This document shows, piece after piece, positions 35,241 through 48,800 of a stretch of DNA of 64,000 nt. Under the pieces are notes generated by a model. The model had not been told where the DNA came from. It saw only the letters and a program-made list of their open reading frames with translations, and did not search any database. The stretch lies in assembly GCF_963675165.1 (NCBI RefSeq), contig NC_087380.1, positions 1,355,803 through 1,419,802 of the forward strand, in the 5' to 3' direction. Position 1 is the first letter of the stretch; each line of letters opens with the position of its first letter. The DNA is from Halichondria panicea (lineage: Eukaryota; Porifera; Demospongiae; Suberitida; Halichondriidae). The position numbers were made by a program, and so were the translations under genes.

Positions 35241-37445
35241 TATGAGTTTGTTGACTCATAAATTTGGGATAGTGTAAGCAAAGGCATGATAATTATAAAG
35301 CAAACTAATGACCTCTTCTAAAACACGTATACCCTGGTGCTATATTATAGCACCCCATTTTTTACAGTGTATAGAAATAACAACTATCTTCATGTAGTTG
35401 TTGTAGTCATTCTGATTATTGTAAAGTGCATGACTGTATTCATGTAAGAATTAAGGATCAACTGCATGCAAGTACATGTACTTGTGCATGTGATTGCCTC
35501 GATGGATACAGTAAAGCTGACTGTATGTGTGCCGTCTATTCCAGCTGTAACTATACGCAATGCGACAAAAACTAACAGCTTCTAGCCACGTTCTTGATTC
35601 GTGGATTTGCAAACTAAAGCTTATTTTTCTCGAGTTAATCTTATGGCTAGTTTTACAGAGTCTCTTGCTACAAGCCAGAAAAAAAGATGCAAGGCTGTAC
35701 CCCAGGCCATGCAGAGAAGCAGCCATTGCATGTGAACTCTGACCTCTTTGCAAATCCACTCCTTTTCATTGACAGGAAATACTTATACATTGTAGCTTCT
35801 ACTTTGTATTCTTGATTACAGGAGTGCTGAAGATCATTCATCAAGCCATCAGATATACATAGATCTAGACTTTTGTTTCCAAATTAATGGGAACAGACAG
35901 GACGTATAGCTAGACTAGGAGCTAGGTATATACAGAAGGTTCAACCAGCAGAGGTCCTGGCACATACACTGTAGTATAGGCTATACTACAGTGTATGTAC
36001 TATAGCTGCTCATGCAGTAAATAAGTGCCAACAGGAGTAAATGTACTCCTGGTGCCAGCTAATATAGGATTTAATTTCACATTGAACAATTAGAATGTAA
36101 GTTATGTTGTCTTAATTCTATTCGTGTATAATCTCCTATGCAATGCAGTCTCCCTTTTGCTTATGCCAACACCCCCACATTCCACCACAACTGCAGAGTG
36201 CACACTGCACAGTACGTGAACAAGACGTTGATATAAAAACAAATAACACCACCAACTGCATGTCTAACACGTACTCTTAATAATTGGGGCGAGCAAAGCG
36301 AGTATGTCTGTATGTATGTCTGTATGTATGTATGTATATAATTATGTCATGGACGACACAGAGATGGTCTGACCACACACTATACTCTTGAGGTACGCTT
36401 ACAGCAGGCCTTACTTGCTAAAATATAAACTTCAAGCATTGTAGAGTAATGCGTATACTTGTGACCAGCAAGAAACACTATATGTTTGGAATCAGTATAT
36501 TTAGAGCAGTTTGCCAATCCTTCAATGGCTGTATATATGCACTTTCCAATGCAACCTGCATTTATCACTTGCTCCTCAATATCGGTCCGACACACTTATC
36601 ATTGTATAGACTACTGCTTGTATAGGAGTCCAGAGCCAAGGCAATCGTTTTGTTGTTAAGCTGAGTATTGTCATAATATTTTTTGGGCCACATGCGTTGT
36701 TACATGCATGCTGAACTTTCACTCTATAGCTATTATTGTTGGAATTCTACAATAACATGCAGCTTCGGGTTTACAGCAGTTCCATTATGACATGAACAGC
36801 TGTGCCTTGTTACCGCAGACATTGCCTAACCATGCACAACCTTTTCCCTGTTGGTCAAATTCAACTACACTGTTATCCTAACTGGAACCTAGTCTTATGA
36901 ATCAGCCTGCCTTGGGAGATTATCTCAGGGCGGCTGATGCACGAGACTAACTGGAACCACTGTTACTGGACAGACTTGTATTATTCTAGAAGTGCATTGT
37001 AGGCATGTCATGTAGACACATTTTGTTATCCTGACTTCTGTTATTATATTTACCGTTGGATACATGCATGATAGTTTGCACATGTACTTTCAGTATAAGT
37101 CTATACATTGTAGATCTATATGCTTTTATCCTTAGGACTCATATGCTTAAAACAATTAACAAAATGGTTTTGCAATGTGTCTACTTAATGTTTGGAATTC
37201 AAAATGCAACCATATATTTCGTAACATAATTAGCTATCTCTTCTCTAACACTCTATACCTTTTGAGCAAAACAAAACATGTCGAGAGATATTACCACAGT
37301 GCAGCTAGAAACATTCATTCTAGAACAGCAATGTAGACGTGTCATAATTATGTATACACACTTTTGTTATTTAATACCATTGGATAAAATGCATGTATAC
37401 TTTCAGTATGAACTACTTTAAATGTTAAGCAATAGCTAGCTAACT
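35241..37445. other. Intergenic region between receptors C and D
   Basis: No gene seen. It holds the diverged dispersed repeat at 35490-35660, a perfect 37-bp palindrome at 35962-35998 (arms acatacactgtagtatag), TATG/TGTA microsatellite around 36301-36345, and faint traces of the UHRF1 3' flank near 36955-37010. Confidence 0.6.
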
Positions 37446-40400
37446 ATGGCCTTCTCAAGACTTGCTCTGAGCCTACTACTAGGACTGACAGTGTCTGTTG
37501 GATGGGTACATGCACAAACACTGAGTGAGTTATGCATGGTACCACTTTCTACAATGCAAGCATAGATGTGGTGTGTTTGCCACTTTGTGCAGCACTCTAA
37601 ACACAGTGGATTTTTGACAATATTGATTTGGTGATTCAGAACTGATGAATGATAACACATGCACATCACATGCATGCACTATATACTCAGCTCGACTGGC
37701 ATCACCCAGTGAGCTCCTGGCACTGACCGCACTGGAGAGATCATCTCGTTCTCTGATGTTGGATCAGGATATGGTACTGATCCACCAGCCTGGTATTGCT
37801 ACACCTCAAAAACTGGTAGTGTAGTGTGGCAGTTCCCTGATGGGAGTGCATTGCCCATAAACCTAACCAAAAGGGTTGCAGTTGGGGACAAAGTGTTCAT
37901 CAGTGGTGTTATAAATCCTGGAGCTGTTGTTCTGCATCGTGGACCTACACACTTCAGTCCTGATGGAGAACACTGCTGTGTGAGGATTGCTGAAGGTCCT
38001 GCACAGAGGCTGTGTGTCACCTTCAGTGAGTGTTGACTATATTGTCTATATGTCCAATATTTATACGGACTCCCATCCCCCGCCACAGCTCCCTGCCCCA
38101 CACTGAGTCCCCTCACTGACACTAATGGAAGGATTTCATACAACCCAGACACAAACATAGCCACCTACAGCTGTGTCACTGGGTACACACCAACCATCAC
38201 CAGTGGATCAGCTCTACAGATAACTTGTATGAGTGATGGTACTAGTGCTGGTAATTGGTCTCCCACACCACCTACAGCTACTTGTGCACGTGAGTACTGT
38301 ACTGCAAGCTGTACTTAAACAATGCAAGCATTCAACTTAACGTAATAATTTACTCTCCAGTTGTGGATTGTGGCTCCCCACCCACCATTGACAATGGCTC
38401 TACTGGAGTACCAACTCCTGGCACAACCTACCAAGGGACAGTGACCTACACCTGTAACAGTGGGTATGAGGTATCCAATGGAGTCATCACAGCAATGGCT
38501 AGCTGCGTGGCTAGTGGGACCTGGAAGCCTATACTAATTACTTGCACAGGTAATTTGTGGATTATAACAATTGTCCATGTCATCAATTTCCTACATTGTA
38601 CATACTTCATAGCTGTTGACTGTGGTTCTCTGGAGGCCCCCTTTAATGGAGCAGTGGACACATCCTCTGGAACCACCTTCATGATGACTGCTACCTACAA
38701 CTGTAACACTAGATACATTCTCAATGAAACTGTGACTAGAACCTGTCAGGCTAATGCGATGTGGAGCCTCACTGCACCCACCTGTACTGGTAATATGTAT
38801 TGTGTAGTCATGTGTATAGAGGGTACCTCATGTTTCCACAGCTCTGTGTCCTCGTGAGCTCCTCTCCAATGGAATGGTGACGTACTCCACTTCTGATGAC
38901 CCTCCACTAGTTGGAGCAGTGGTCACTTACTCTTGTGACACTGGCTATGAACTGAGTGGTGCTAGTACGAGGAATTGTGTGGCTGTCAGTGGATGGAGTA
39001 CATCTCTGCCTGTTTGCAATAGTCAGTTGAATTAAAAAAATTAATGCTTATAATAATAAGTACGATAATTACATACAGTTGTTGACTGTATTGGCCTCCC
39101 TAATCCAACCAATGGACAAGTCAGTACATCATCTGGAACCACCTTCATGATGACTGCTACCTACACCTGTAACACTGGATACACTCTCATTGGAGCAAAC
39201 ACTCGGACTTGTGGTGGTGATGGAAGTTGGACTCCAGATGCTCCAACCTGTTTACGTATGCAAGTTAACAGCATTAAGTTTATATTAATGTTATTTTGGT
39301 ATACTTGTTGATATCAGTCATCTCAGTAGATAAAACTATGTTTTAATGTTTACAGAGTTGGTGATCAGCCCCAGTGGTGGTCCAATGGCTGGTCAGAGTT
39401 TCTCCCTCATTTGTTCCCTGACTGGAGGAGCCTCTCTACAACTCACCCTCTCCTACCAGTGGACGAGGGAGGGAGGGTCACTCATGACCAGCACAGCAAC
39501 CCTCAACTTTGACACTCTCTACTTGTCAGACGCTGGTCAGTACAGCTGTCAGGTCATCCTCACCTCCAGTCAGCTTGAGAGGGGATACACTGTAGCTGCT
39601 CACTACACAATTGAGTTCATGAGTAAGTGGTTGTTGTTTTCTAAAGCATGTTGGTTCAATTTTACATTCATAGAATGTAAACAGCAAAGTTGTTTTATAT
39701 ACATGCATGTAATCTCGCATGTAATCTCCCAATGTCTATATACCTACTATAGTAGTTGTCTTTTACTGATGCCAACCACTCCACATTCCACAGGCCTGCA
39801 CATTCAACTTCGTCTGGGAGAAATAACAAACTGCAGAGTGTACACTGAACTAGATGCTGATGTGAAAACTAATGACATCACCAACCGTCTAAAACAAGGC
39901 ATTGAAAGCCAGTGTGCCTGTGGATTTAACTCTTCCCTCATTTTGAATTCATTCTTTGTTTGTTTCGATGTCTCCCCTAGTCATGTGACCTACCGAGCTG
40001 TGCTGACTGGATCAGAGAGTGTATCCACCATACAACTGGCTAGGCTAATGAAACAGTGGATTGAGAATGATCCCATCGTTGTGGTGCAGAGGGCAGGTCT
40101 CAGTGTGACTAACAGTTGTCCGGTTGTCATTGCTAACCTCAATAGTCCGAAGTGCCCTGAGGACATCACTAATCAGACGCAGGTGGCTACTCCAACTTCT
40201 TCTATAGCTACTCCAACATCTTCTATAGCTACTACCTCACCCACACAGAGTGTAGTGGTCAATGTTGGTGCAGTGGCTGGTGGAGTGGTTGCTGGAGTCT
40301 TGGCCATTGCTGTGCTAGTACTGATTGTAATAGTGCTGGTTATGTTGAGGCAATGGAGGTCTGGATCCCAGGACATGAGTAATGAGAGGACAGACAGCCA

Positions 40401-41182
40401 ACCAACAGAGTGAGTGTTAGTGTGAATGCATGGTCTGTGAATGAAGTAGCTGTACAGTACATATACCAGTATGATTGTACTGATAGAGAGCTTTCCTGCC
40501 CTTAATTAATAATTATTATATGCATGCATTAGATGTGATATACAGTGGAACCTCTTATAACGGACTCTCTAAACATGCATTTAGAGCAAGAATTAACCTC
40601 CTATAACGGACGATGGGTGTGGTTATAGTCAATATATATAGATCTACAAGACTGGCATCCCCTATACCTGCTGCTCCACAGCAGTGTGAGTTCAAGGACA
40701 AACACCAGTAATTAATTTGGACCCCATGCCAGTTGTTGGGGATGTGTTGTTGTTTGAAAGAGAACTCAGTAGTCCAGTTTACAATAATTAATTTGTGGTA
40801 GTTAATCTGTTCCCAAATACCATGGCTACATATATACTGATATTTGTGTATTTGAAAGTCATTATTGTCTCATTAAACACATTTGGGGTAATGTAACCTT
40901 ATGTGGTATAACCTCCCAATAAAGGAAACCTCCGAATAGCGACAAAACCCCCTGCACCAACTTGTCCGTTATTCGGAGGTTCCACTGTACATGCAGGCAT
41001 GCATGCATGTAGTTAATGGATTCAATTCTTGTATTTTGTGCAGACTACCCCCAGTTGTGATGAGTCATCTCCCCTCCCATGATTACGAGGGGTTGAGCGA
41101 ACTACAAGAGGAGGCTACCTATGAGGTGGTGGACCAGCCACGCCCCCTCCTCCTGCAGACTACCAGCTCTCAGCCTGTGTAG
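37446..41182 (+). CDS. Receptor D: Ig/CCP single-pass receptor, two frame disruptions
   Basis: Exons: 37446-37524 (signal, MAFSRLALSLLLGLTVSVGW), 37691-38025 (N-terminal Ig-like), CCPs 38089-38289, 38361-38549, 38613-38789, 38842-39021, 39079-39255, Ig 39356-39622, 39794-40409 (juxtamembrane domain and TM), 41044-41182 (tail). The second exon is one base shorter than in B and H (near 37718) and runs into a stop. An AG at 37712-37713 would restore frame as a weak alternative acceptor and give about 778 aa. The tail exon has lost one C in a C-run, so the protein ends LLLQTTSSQPV and loses the last two tyrosine motifs. A MITE sits in the last intron. It may be a decaying gene. Its signal exon is nearly identical to that of receptor H. 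Confidence 0.7.
40553..40987. mobile_element. pogo/Tigger-like MITE in receptor D last intron
   Basis: Termini CAGTGGAACCTCTTATAACG and CGGAGGTTCCACTG are inverted and flanked by TA (40551-40552, 40988-40989). The element is 435 bp. The CAGTGGAACCTC end is characteristic of pogo-type mariner relatives. No transposase. Confidence 0.8.
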
Positions 41183-41263
41183 CTTATGCACCCACTGACT
41201 TCAACACAGAGAACAAGTAGACACTATAACAACACATGTGTGTCACTGTTGTTTATGAATGTC

Positions 41264-41334
41264 AATTATAATGAGATTCATTTTTTCCGCATTCCTTATT
41301 ATAAGGAATGCGGAAAATGAATCTCATTATAATT
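41264..41334. repeat. 71-bp near-perfect hairpin after receptor D
   Basis: The arms (aattataatgagattcattt and its complement) enclose ccgcattccttat/ataaggaatgcgg with almost no loop. One arm is present alone after receptor C near 34912, so an inverted duplication of 3'-flank sequence probably made it. Confidence 0.85.
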
Positions 41335-41360
41335 AAATGTGGTCTGGTCTCACAAAATGA

Positions 41361-44300
41361 GGCTATACCTTGGTATAAAAAGTCACAATTCATGAATATA
41401 ATTAAACCTCTATAATGACGGTATAGGCATCAATATTATGGTTACATTCCATTCCAATAAGTGTACGTACGCATGGAGTGTACCATATAATTATGTCACT
41501 ACTGTAACAACTGTAACACCAGTCACCACTGTAACAACTGTAACACATGTCACCACTGTAACAACTGTAACATCTGTCAACATTGTAACAACTTTAACAA
41601 TTGTAACAACTGTAACAACTGTAACACTTGTCACCACTGTAACGCTAGTCACCACTGTAACAACTGTAACGTCTGTCAGCACTGTAACAACTGTAACACA
41701 TGTCACCACTGTAACAACTGTAACACTTGTCACCACTGTAACAACTGTAACACCAGTCACAACTGTAACACTTGTCACCACTGTAACAACTGCAACACCA
41801 GTCACAACTGTAACACTTGTCACCACTGTAACAACTGTAACACCAATCACAACTGTAACAACTGTAACACCAGTCACAACTGTAACAACTGTAACACCAG
41901 TCACAACTGTAACAACTGTAACACTAGTCACAACTGTAACAACTGTAACGCTAGTCACCACTGTAACAAGTGTAACATCTGTCAACACTGTAACAACTGT
42001 AACACATGTCACCAATGCAACACATGTCACCACTGTAACAACTGTAACACCAGTCACCACTGTAACAACTGTAACACTTGTCACCACTGTAACAACTGTA
42101 ACACTTGTCACCACTGTAACACATGTCACCACTGTAACGCTAGTCACCACTGTAACAACTGTAACACTAGTCACAACTGTAACAACTGTAACACTTGTCA
42201 CCACTGTAACAACTGTAACACATGTCACCAATGCAACACATGTCACCACTGTAACGCTAGTCACCACTGTAACAACTGTAACACATGTCACCACTGTAAC
42301 AACTGTAACATCTGTCAGCACTGTAACAATTGTAACAACTGTAACAACTGTAACACCAGTCACAACTGTAACAACTGTAACACCAGTCACCACTGTAACA
42401 ACTGTAACACTTGTCACCACTGTAACACTAGTCACAACTGTAACAACTGTAACACTTGTCACAACTGTAACACCAGTCACCACTGTAACAACTGTAACAC
42501 CAGTCACCACTGTAACAACTGTAACACTTGTCACCACTGTAACACTAGTCACAACTGTAACAACTGTAACACTTGTCACCACTGTAACAACTGTACCATG
42601 TCACCAATGCAACACATGTCACCACTGTAACGCTAGTCACCAATGCAACACACGTCACCACTGTAACAACTGTAACACCAGCCACCACTGTAACACCAGT
42701 CACAACTGTAACAACTGTAGCACTTGTAACACTAGTCACAAATGTAACAACTGTCAACTGTAACACATGTCACCAATGCAACACATGTCACCACTGTAAC
42801 AACTGTAACACTAGTCACCACTGTAACAACTGTAACATCTGTCACCACTGTAACAACTGTAACACATGTCACCAATGCAACACACGTCACTACTGTAACA
42901 CTTTAGTCTGGCACCACTATAGATTATAAGTACTATAAGAACTAGTGTTACAGTTGTTGCATGTGTTACAGTGGTGACAAGTGTTACAGTTGTGACTAGC
43001 GTTACAGATGTTACAGTGGTGGCATGTTGTTACAGTTGTGACTAGTGTTACAGTTGTTACAGTGGTGACTGGTGTTACAGTTGTTACAGTTGTGACTAGT
43101 GTTACAGTTGTTACAGTTGTGACAAGTGTTACAGTTGTTACAGTGGTGACTAGCGTTACAGTTGTTACAGTTGTGACTGGTGTTACAGTTGTTACAGTGG
43201 TGACTAGTGTTACAGTTGTTACAGTGGTGACAAGTGTTACAGTTGTTACAGTGGTGACTAGCGTTACAGTTGTTACAGTTGTGACTGGTGTTACAGTTGT
43301 TACAGTGGTGACAAGTGTTACAGTTGTTACAGTTGTGACTAGTGTTACAGTTGTTACAGTGGTGACAAGTGTTACAGTTGTTACAGTGGTGACTAGCGTT
43401 ACAGTTGTTACAGTTGTGACTGGTGTTACAGTTGTTACAGTGGTGACAAGTGTTACAGTTGTTACAGTTGTGACTAGTGTTACAGTTGTTACAGTGGTGA
43501 CAAGTGTTACAGTTGTTACAGTGGTGACTAGCGTTACAGTTGTTACAGTTGTGACTGGTGTTACAGTTGTTAGAGTGGTGACTAGCGTTACAGTTGTTAC
43601 AGTTGTTACAGTGGTGACTAGCGTTACAGTTGTTACAGTTGTGACAAGTGTTACAGTTATTACAGTGGTGACTAGCATTACAGTTGTTACAGTTGTGACT
43701 AGTGTTACAGTTGTTACAGTGGTGACTAGCGTTACAGTTGTTACAGTGGTGACTAGTGTTACAGTTGTTACAGTGGTGACAAGTGTTACAATTGTTACAG
43801 TGGTGACTAGTGTTACAGTGGTGACAAGTGTTACAGTTGTTACAGTGGTGACTAGCGTTACAGTTGTTACAGTTGTGACAAGTGTTACAGTCGTTACAGT
43901 GGTGACATGTGTTACAGTTGTTATAGCTGTGACTAGTGTTACAGTGGTGACAAGTGTTACAGTTGTTACAGTGGTGACAAGTGTTACAGTTGTTACAGTG
44001 GTGACTAGCGTTACAGTTGTTACAGTGGTGACTAGTGTTACAGTTGTTACAGTTGTGACAAGTGTTACAGTCGTTACAGTGGTGACATGTGTTACAGTTG
44101 TTATAGCTGTGACTAGTGTTACAGTGGTGACAAGTGTTACAATTGTTACAGTGGTGACTAGTGTTACAGTGGTGACAAGTGTTACAGTTGTTACAGTGGT
44201 GACTAGCGTTACAGTTGTTACAGTGGTGACTAGCGTTACAGTTGTTACAGTTGTGACTAGTGTTACAGTTGTTACAGTGGTGACAAGTGTTATAATTGTT

Positions 44301-44908
44301 ACAGTGGTGACTAGTGTTACAGTGGTGACAAGTGTTACAGTTGTTACAGTGGTGACTGGTGTTACAGTTGTTACAGTGGTGACTAGCGTTACAGTTGTTA
44401 CAGTTGTGACTAGTGTTACAGTTGTTAGAGTGGTGACAAGTGTTACAGTTGTTACAGTGGTGACTAGCGTTACAGTTGTTACAGTTGTGACAAGTGTTAC
44501 AGTTGTTACAGTAGTCAAGTACGTGTTACAGTTGTTACAGTTGTGACATGTGTTACAGTTGTTACAGCTGTGACTAGTGTTACAGTTGTTACAGTAGTCA
44601 AGTGTTACAGTTGTTACAGTTGTGACTAGTGTTACAGTTGTTACAGTGGTGACTGGTGTTACAGTTGTTACAGTTGTTACAGTGGTGAGTTGTGACTAGT
44701 GTTACAGTGGTGACAAGTGTTACAGTGGTGACTGGTGTTACAGTTGTTGCAGTTGTTACAGTGGTGATTGATGTTACATTAGTTACAGTAGTGACATAAT
44801 TATATGTTACACTTAATTATGTGGAATGGAATGTAACCATAATATTGATGTCATTATAGAGGCTTAATTATATTCATGAATTGTGACTTTTTATACCAAG
44901 GTATAGCC
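41361..44908. mobile_element. Foldback element: 3.5-kb inverted minisatellite with TIRs and 8-bp TSD
   Basis: The outer inverted repeat of about 125 bp begins GGCTATACCTTGGTATAAAA and ends at 44908 in reverse complement. It is flanked by an exact 8-bp direct repeat, caaaatga, at 41353-41360 and 44909-44916. Inside, a left arm (about 41500-42900) and an inverted right arm (about 42945-44790) consist of 9-bp subrepeats (gtaacaact, gtcaccact, gtaacactt) combined mainly into 27-bp units. The spacer is about 40 bp. Because all units are multiples of nine, both strands stay open for hundreds of codons (VTT repeats); I do not regard these as genes. The 8-bp duplication suggests hAT-type mobilisation. 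Confidence 0.88.
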
Positions 44909-44974
44909 CAAAATGAATACTGTCAAGAGTTCATTGGGATTCCTTGATACTGTACACATTCTTTATTCTTTCTG

Positions 44975-45271
44975 GGGAAATAGCTAATGGTCACTTCAAG
45001 TCTAGATAACACAGGTGAGAGGGAACATTATTTTGTAGACAGTGAGTGATTGTTCCCATTCCCCATACAGAGCCACTGTACGAACACCTGTCCTGCTGTT
45101 CCCATATCAATTATACCAGTGAACGAAATACGTGTACATTGTCGCACATTATTTAATGAGTTTGTACACTCCACAATGTGAATAGTTATAGGATCGATAA
45201 CTGAAATTCAACTGCATCGTGTGTCGGGAGGTAGTCTACCAGCCCGTCACTACCACCTGCAGCCACTGTAA
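44975..45271 (+). pseudogene. Nudix and RING fragments, debris copy 5
   Basis: 44978-45017 is a degraded piece of the Nudix exon (gggaaatagctaatggtcac). 45071-45116 is the Nudix last exon. 45200-45271 is a shortened RING exon (aactgcatcgtgtgtcggga). Non-functional. Confidence 0.6.
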
Positions 45272-45833
45272 GGTGGGGAACCACTGACTAGAGAGATCAC
45301 TAAATGTAGTGTGTCTTTGTAGTGTGTGGCGGCCATGCACACAACATTGCTGATGAATGCAGCCCAATATATATAGCTATACCTAGACATTTCCATAATT
45401 ATGTTGCTTGTGCTTTGTACACTATCTCACTGCGTTGCTCACTTATCACTGGATCCCCCTCCCATATATACAACACACAAGCACACACACTATATAGACG
45501 TCCTCTTTTAATAATTCCTCTGAATAATTAGAAGAGAGAGTTCAAAATTCAAATTTATTACACACGCAGCGTTGATAGAGAACTACTCTTTAGCTTGTGG
45601 GAAGCTATACACCATATTCAGAAGATTAATTAAAGGTGGTACAGCTCAACCATGCAGTTCATGGGGTTTGCCTTATTTCAGTGCTCCATAGTTACGTTGT
45701 TGATTGTCACGATCTCAATTGATTATCTCTGATCAGCTTTTAGTTGAAAGGTTTTGTACTGTTGCATCAGCAGGAAGTTCAGTCAAAGAAATCTTATAAA
45801 TTGCTCCTTGTGTGAACTGAGATATTATTCAAG
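45272..45833. other. Gap upstream of AOX
   Basis: No gene recognised. The first part continues the flank seen after other RING fragments (gatgaatgcagccca). The rest should contain the AOX promoter, but no motif stands out. Confidence 0.4.
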
Positions 45834-48800
45834 ATGTATACAGTGCTAGTGAAAGCAACCCGTGCCCCCAGGGGGATCTTACTCATCAAGTCACTCTGTT
45901 ACCAGGTATTACATCATAGCTATGATTAACTTAGATCCCACTAGCTTGCATGCATGTGTTCAGTAGAGATAATTAATAATAATAAGCTTGAGGGTATAAA
46001 GTATAGGGAAATGTTTTGTTAATATAATACTGAAATGATAAATGAAGCTGTAGGTGTATGATAGTCTATGTGGCTGTTCAGTTTTTTTCACTACCAGTTT
46101 CTATAGCGCTTGCTGGGTTGATGACATGCATGGGTCATTTAATAATAACTTTTCTTGTCTCTAAGAGGAACACAATGATTTTACTGAACTGCCATTGTCA
46201 CAAGCAGGCCTTCTAGGAATTTGTCAACTTTGTTCTCCTGACTTCTGTTTCTGACTTCTGTTTCTATCCTTTCAAAGTTGTTTTCTGCCCATTCAGTAGA
46301 CTCTTGTATTTTGGTTTTTTGGGGGGAAACAGTGTAGCAAGCTGTTCCTTGCATGCTAGACAGAATCGCGAAGCTTGGGTTGGGGGGTGGGGCTGTATGG
46401 GCTCGTTTGTTGCAGAGCGCTTCCTGCAGAAGGCGGAGTCATAGTTAATCCACTAGCTTGTCCATTCCAATGTTGAAGCAGGGAAATTCAGGGCCAATGC
46501 AAAGGTTTTAGCAGAGAAGCAGAAATCACTCTTCCTGAACAGGACAATAACGCTGTTGCTAGGCTTGCTGCTTTTACAGATAACTTCTTCCGGCTAGTAC
46601 ATAGACAATGAAAAGTGGGATCTATATAGTACATGTGCATTCGGTATCTGGCACCTAATCTAGGGGGGGGAGGGGTCAAATCAGATTTTTCTGAGTAGTG
46701 GATAATAATAATTATAGTAAAAGGACCATATTTGTGCAAACATTGACTGATAGGGGAACACCCACAAACATGTAAAACACCTCCGAATTAGCCACACTTC
46801 TGACACAATCTGAATCACCTCCAGACGTGGGTTGATTAGAACCCACACAAAGAACCCACACAAACAAAGAACCCACCCAAACGTGGTTAGGTAAAGGCCT
46901 TGTGTAAACAGGTGATAAATACCTCATGCACTGCTTAAGGTGACATATTTTCACAGGTAGATTTGTTTGCGTTCACTGTTTGCTGGTATTAAAATCTTGC
47001 TCAAGTTATGAAATTAAAATGTTATTCATAGCGTTTCTAATTACTTGCAAGTGGCATTCCAATTATCTGCGAGTACACATTTTTGCGATTTTACTTTCAT
47101 TCGCAGAAATAGCAGAAATAAATACTCGAAAATATGTCACCTTAAAGTATTATATTATATTATTGCTTTTTAATAAGTGCTGACATCAGCGTTTTACATT
47201 CAAATTGCACAGGAAGCGACTCATCACCAACTGTGCAGATATTTTTCCATATCGCACACCCGGAAGTATTATTGCACACTAGGAAGTGATTCTTATTTGG
47301 AATAAAACGTTTTCAGCAGTGAGAGAACAAGAAAAACATAGTTTACACACTTATAATCATGCATTGCAATGTTTATCAGTCTCTTTTCTTGTTTTCTGAT
47401 GCTCTGTATCACTTCTGTGCTCTTTTTGCAGTGAAGCTGAGGGTCAGGAGGTTGTCAGAGTTCATATTTAATGCATCAAACAGGCATCAGTGTTGGGAGT
47501 GGGTGCTTTGAGCGGAGTATTGCACATGTAGAAGTGTACTGCACCACCATATAAGCCTGTTCAGGCTTGTATAAAGTCGTTTTGGCTTCAAAAACGGTTG
47601 TCACACTTTTCTTCAGCTATAACGGTGCATGTTTCCTCATCTGATACACTGGAGCATGATAGAAAGCAAGCACATGCTGTTTATCCTTCAGAACTATCCA
47701 TTTTCAAAACGGGTTGCTGGTTGTCAACGTTTGTCTTGTCTTTTTTTCTTGTCTGTTCTCTACAAAATCTTTAAGTAGCCTTCTGCAAGCTCTCTTGGTG
47801 TTCTAGAGTCTTATTTCTTTGTCTTTCTAGCTGTTTTCTTTCTCTTAAACTCGTCTTCAACTGGGATAACTCAATTTTGTTGCTACACATTCTTCTGGTT
47901 GATAAAGCAACCGCATGTTGCGCATGCGCAGATTCAACCTGCATTTTGGTTGCCAAGCAATAAATGCATTATCCCATGGATACTGATGATTATCACTCGT
48001 CCGTGCCTAGTAACTGTCACTCGTGCCTTGCAGGCACTCGTGCAGTTACTGGCACAGACTCGTGATAATCTTCAGTATCCATAGGATAATATCATAGTAT
48101 TAGTATAACTGGCCGAATAATAGCTATATAATATAATTATTTGGCAAAGGAGCTATAGCTATAATTATAATTATGCATTTGAGCAACTTGGCGTTTTTTT
48201 ATCAGTTTGCTATACAGCAATGACGTTGTATTAATTTGGCAATCTTCGGTAAATCCATCAAATCGCCAAATAAAAAAAACCTACCAAAATAATGTTCCAG
48301 TTATACCACAAATCATGCATCTAATTAATTGGCTACAGTCAGTACGAGCTCGAGCTCTCAGTGTCAGCTGGACGGTGTTGTCCGGAGAGGAGGGGGCCTC
48401 TCATTTCAAGAACTCGTCCATTAAACACCCCCTGTCAAGTGAGGGGGCATACGTAAATCTGTACCTATATAATTATATTCACACAGGCAAGCTTACGTCT
48501 AACGAGAATGTTCCTGTTGAGAATGCTGAGAATGCCACAGGCGATCGCAGCGACTCGTACTCACTACCTCACCCGATTTGGAGTGCGGCCGAAGTGGATG
48601 GGGTGGAGGTAACCCACCGGCCCCCCACAGATAGGGTTGACAAGGTGAGGGGTACCTATCACCACTATACTATAATTATGTCATGCCAATAATATTATGT
48701 TATCTATATACAGGCTGCCTTCTATACTATGAAGTTGATGCGCTTTATGTTCGATCTATTCTCTGGATATGGTTGGGGCAAGTGGAGGGGTACGCTGAGT

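Noticed and set aside
41438-44546. Long open frames (360-530 codons) of Val-Thr-Thr on both strands
   Set aside because: They result from 9-bp repeat units without stop triplets, occur on both strands and lack splice or domain signals; treated as part of the foldback element.
41361-44908. CRISPR array
   Set aside because: Units are contiguous 9/27-bp minisatellite without unique spacers, in a eukaryotic context and with inverted arms.
46488-46954. Minus-strand open frames of 60-83 codons in AOX intron 1
   Set aside because: Short, no domain, low-complexity repeats; no support as genes.
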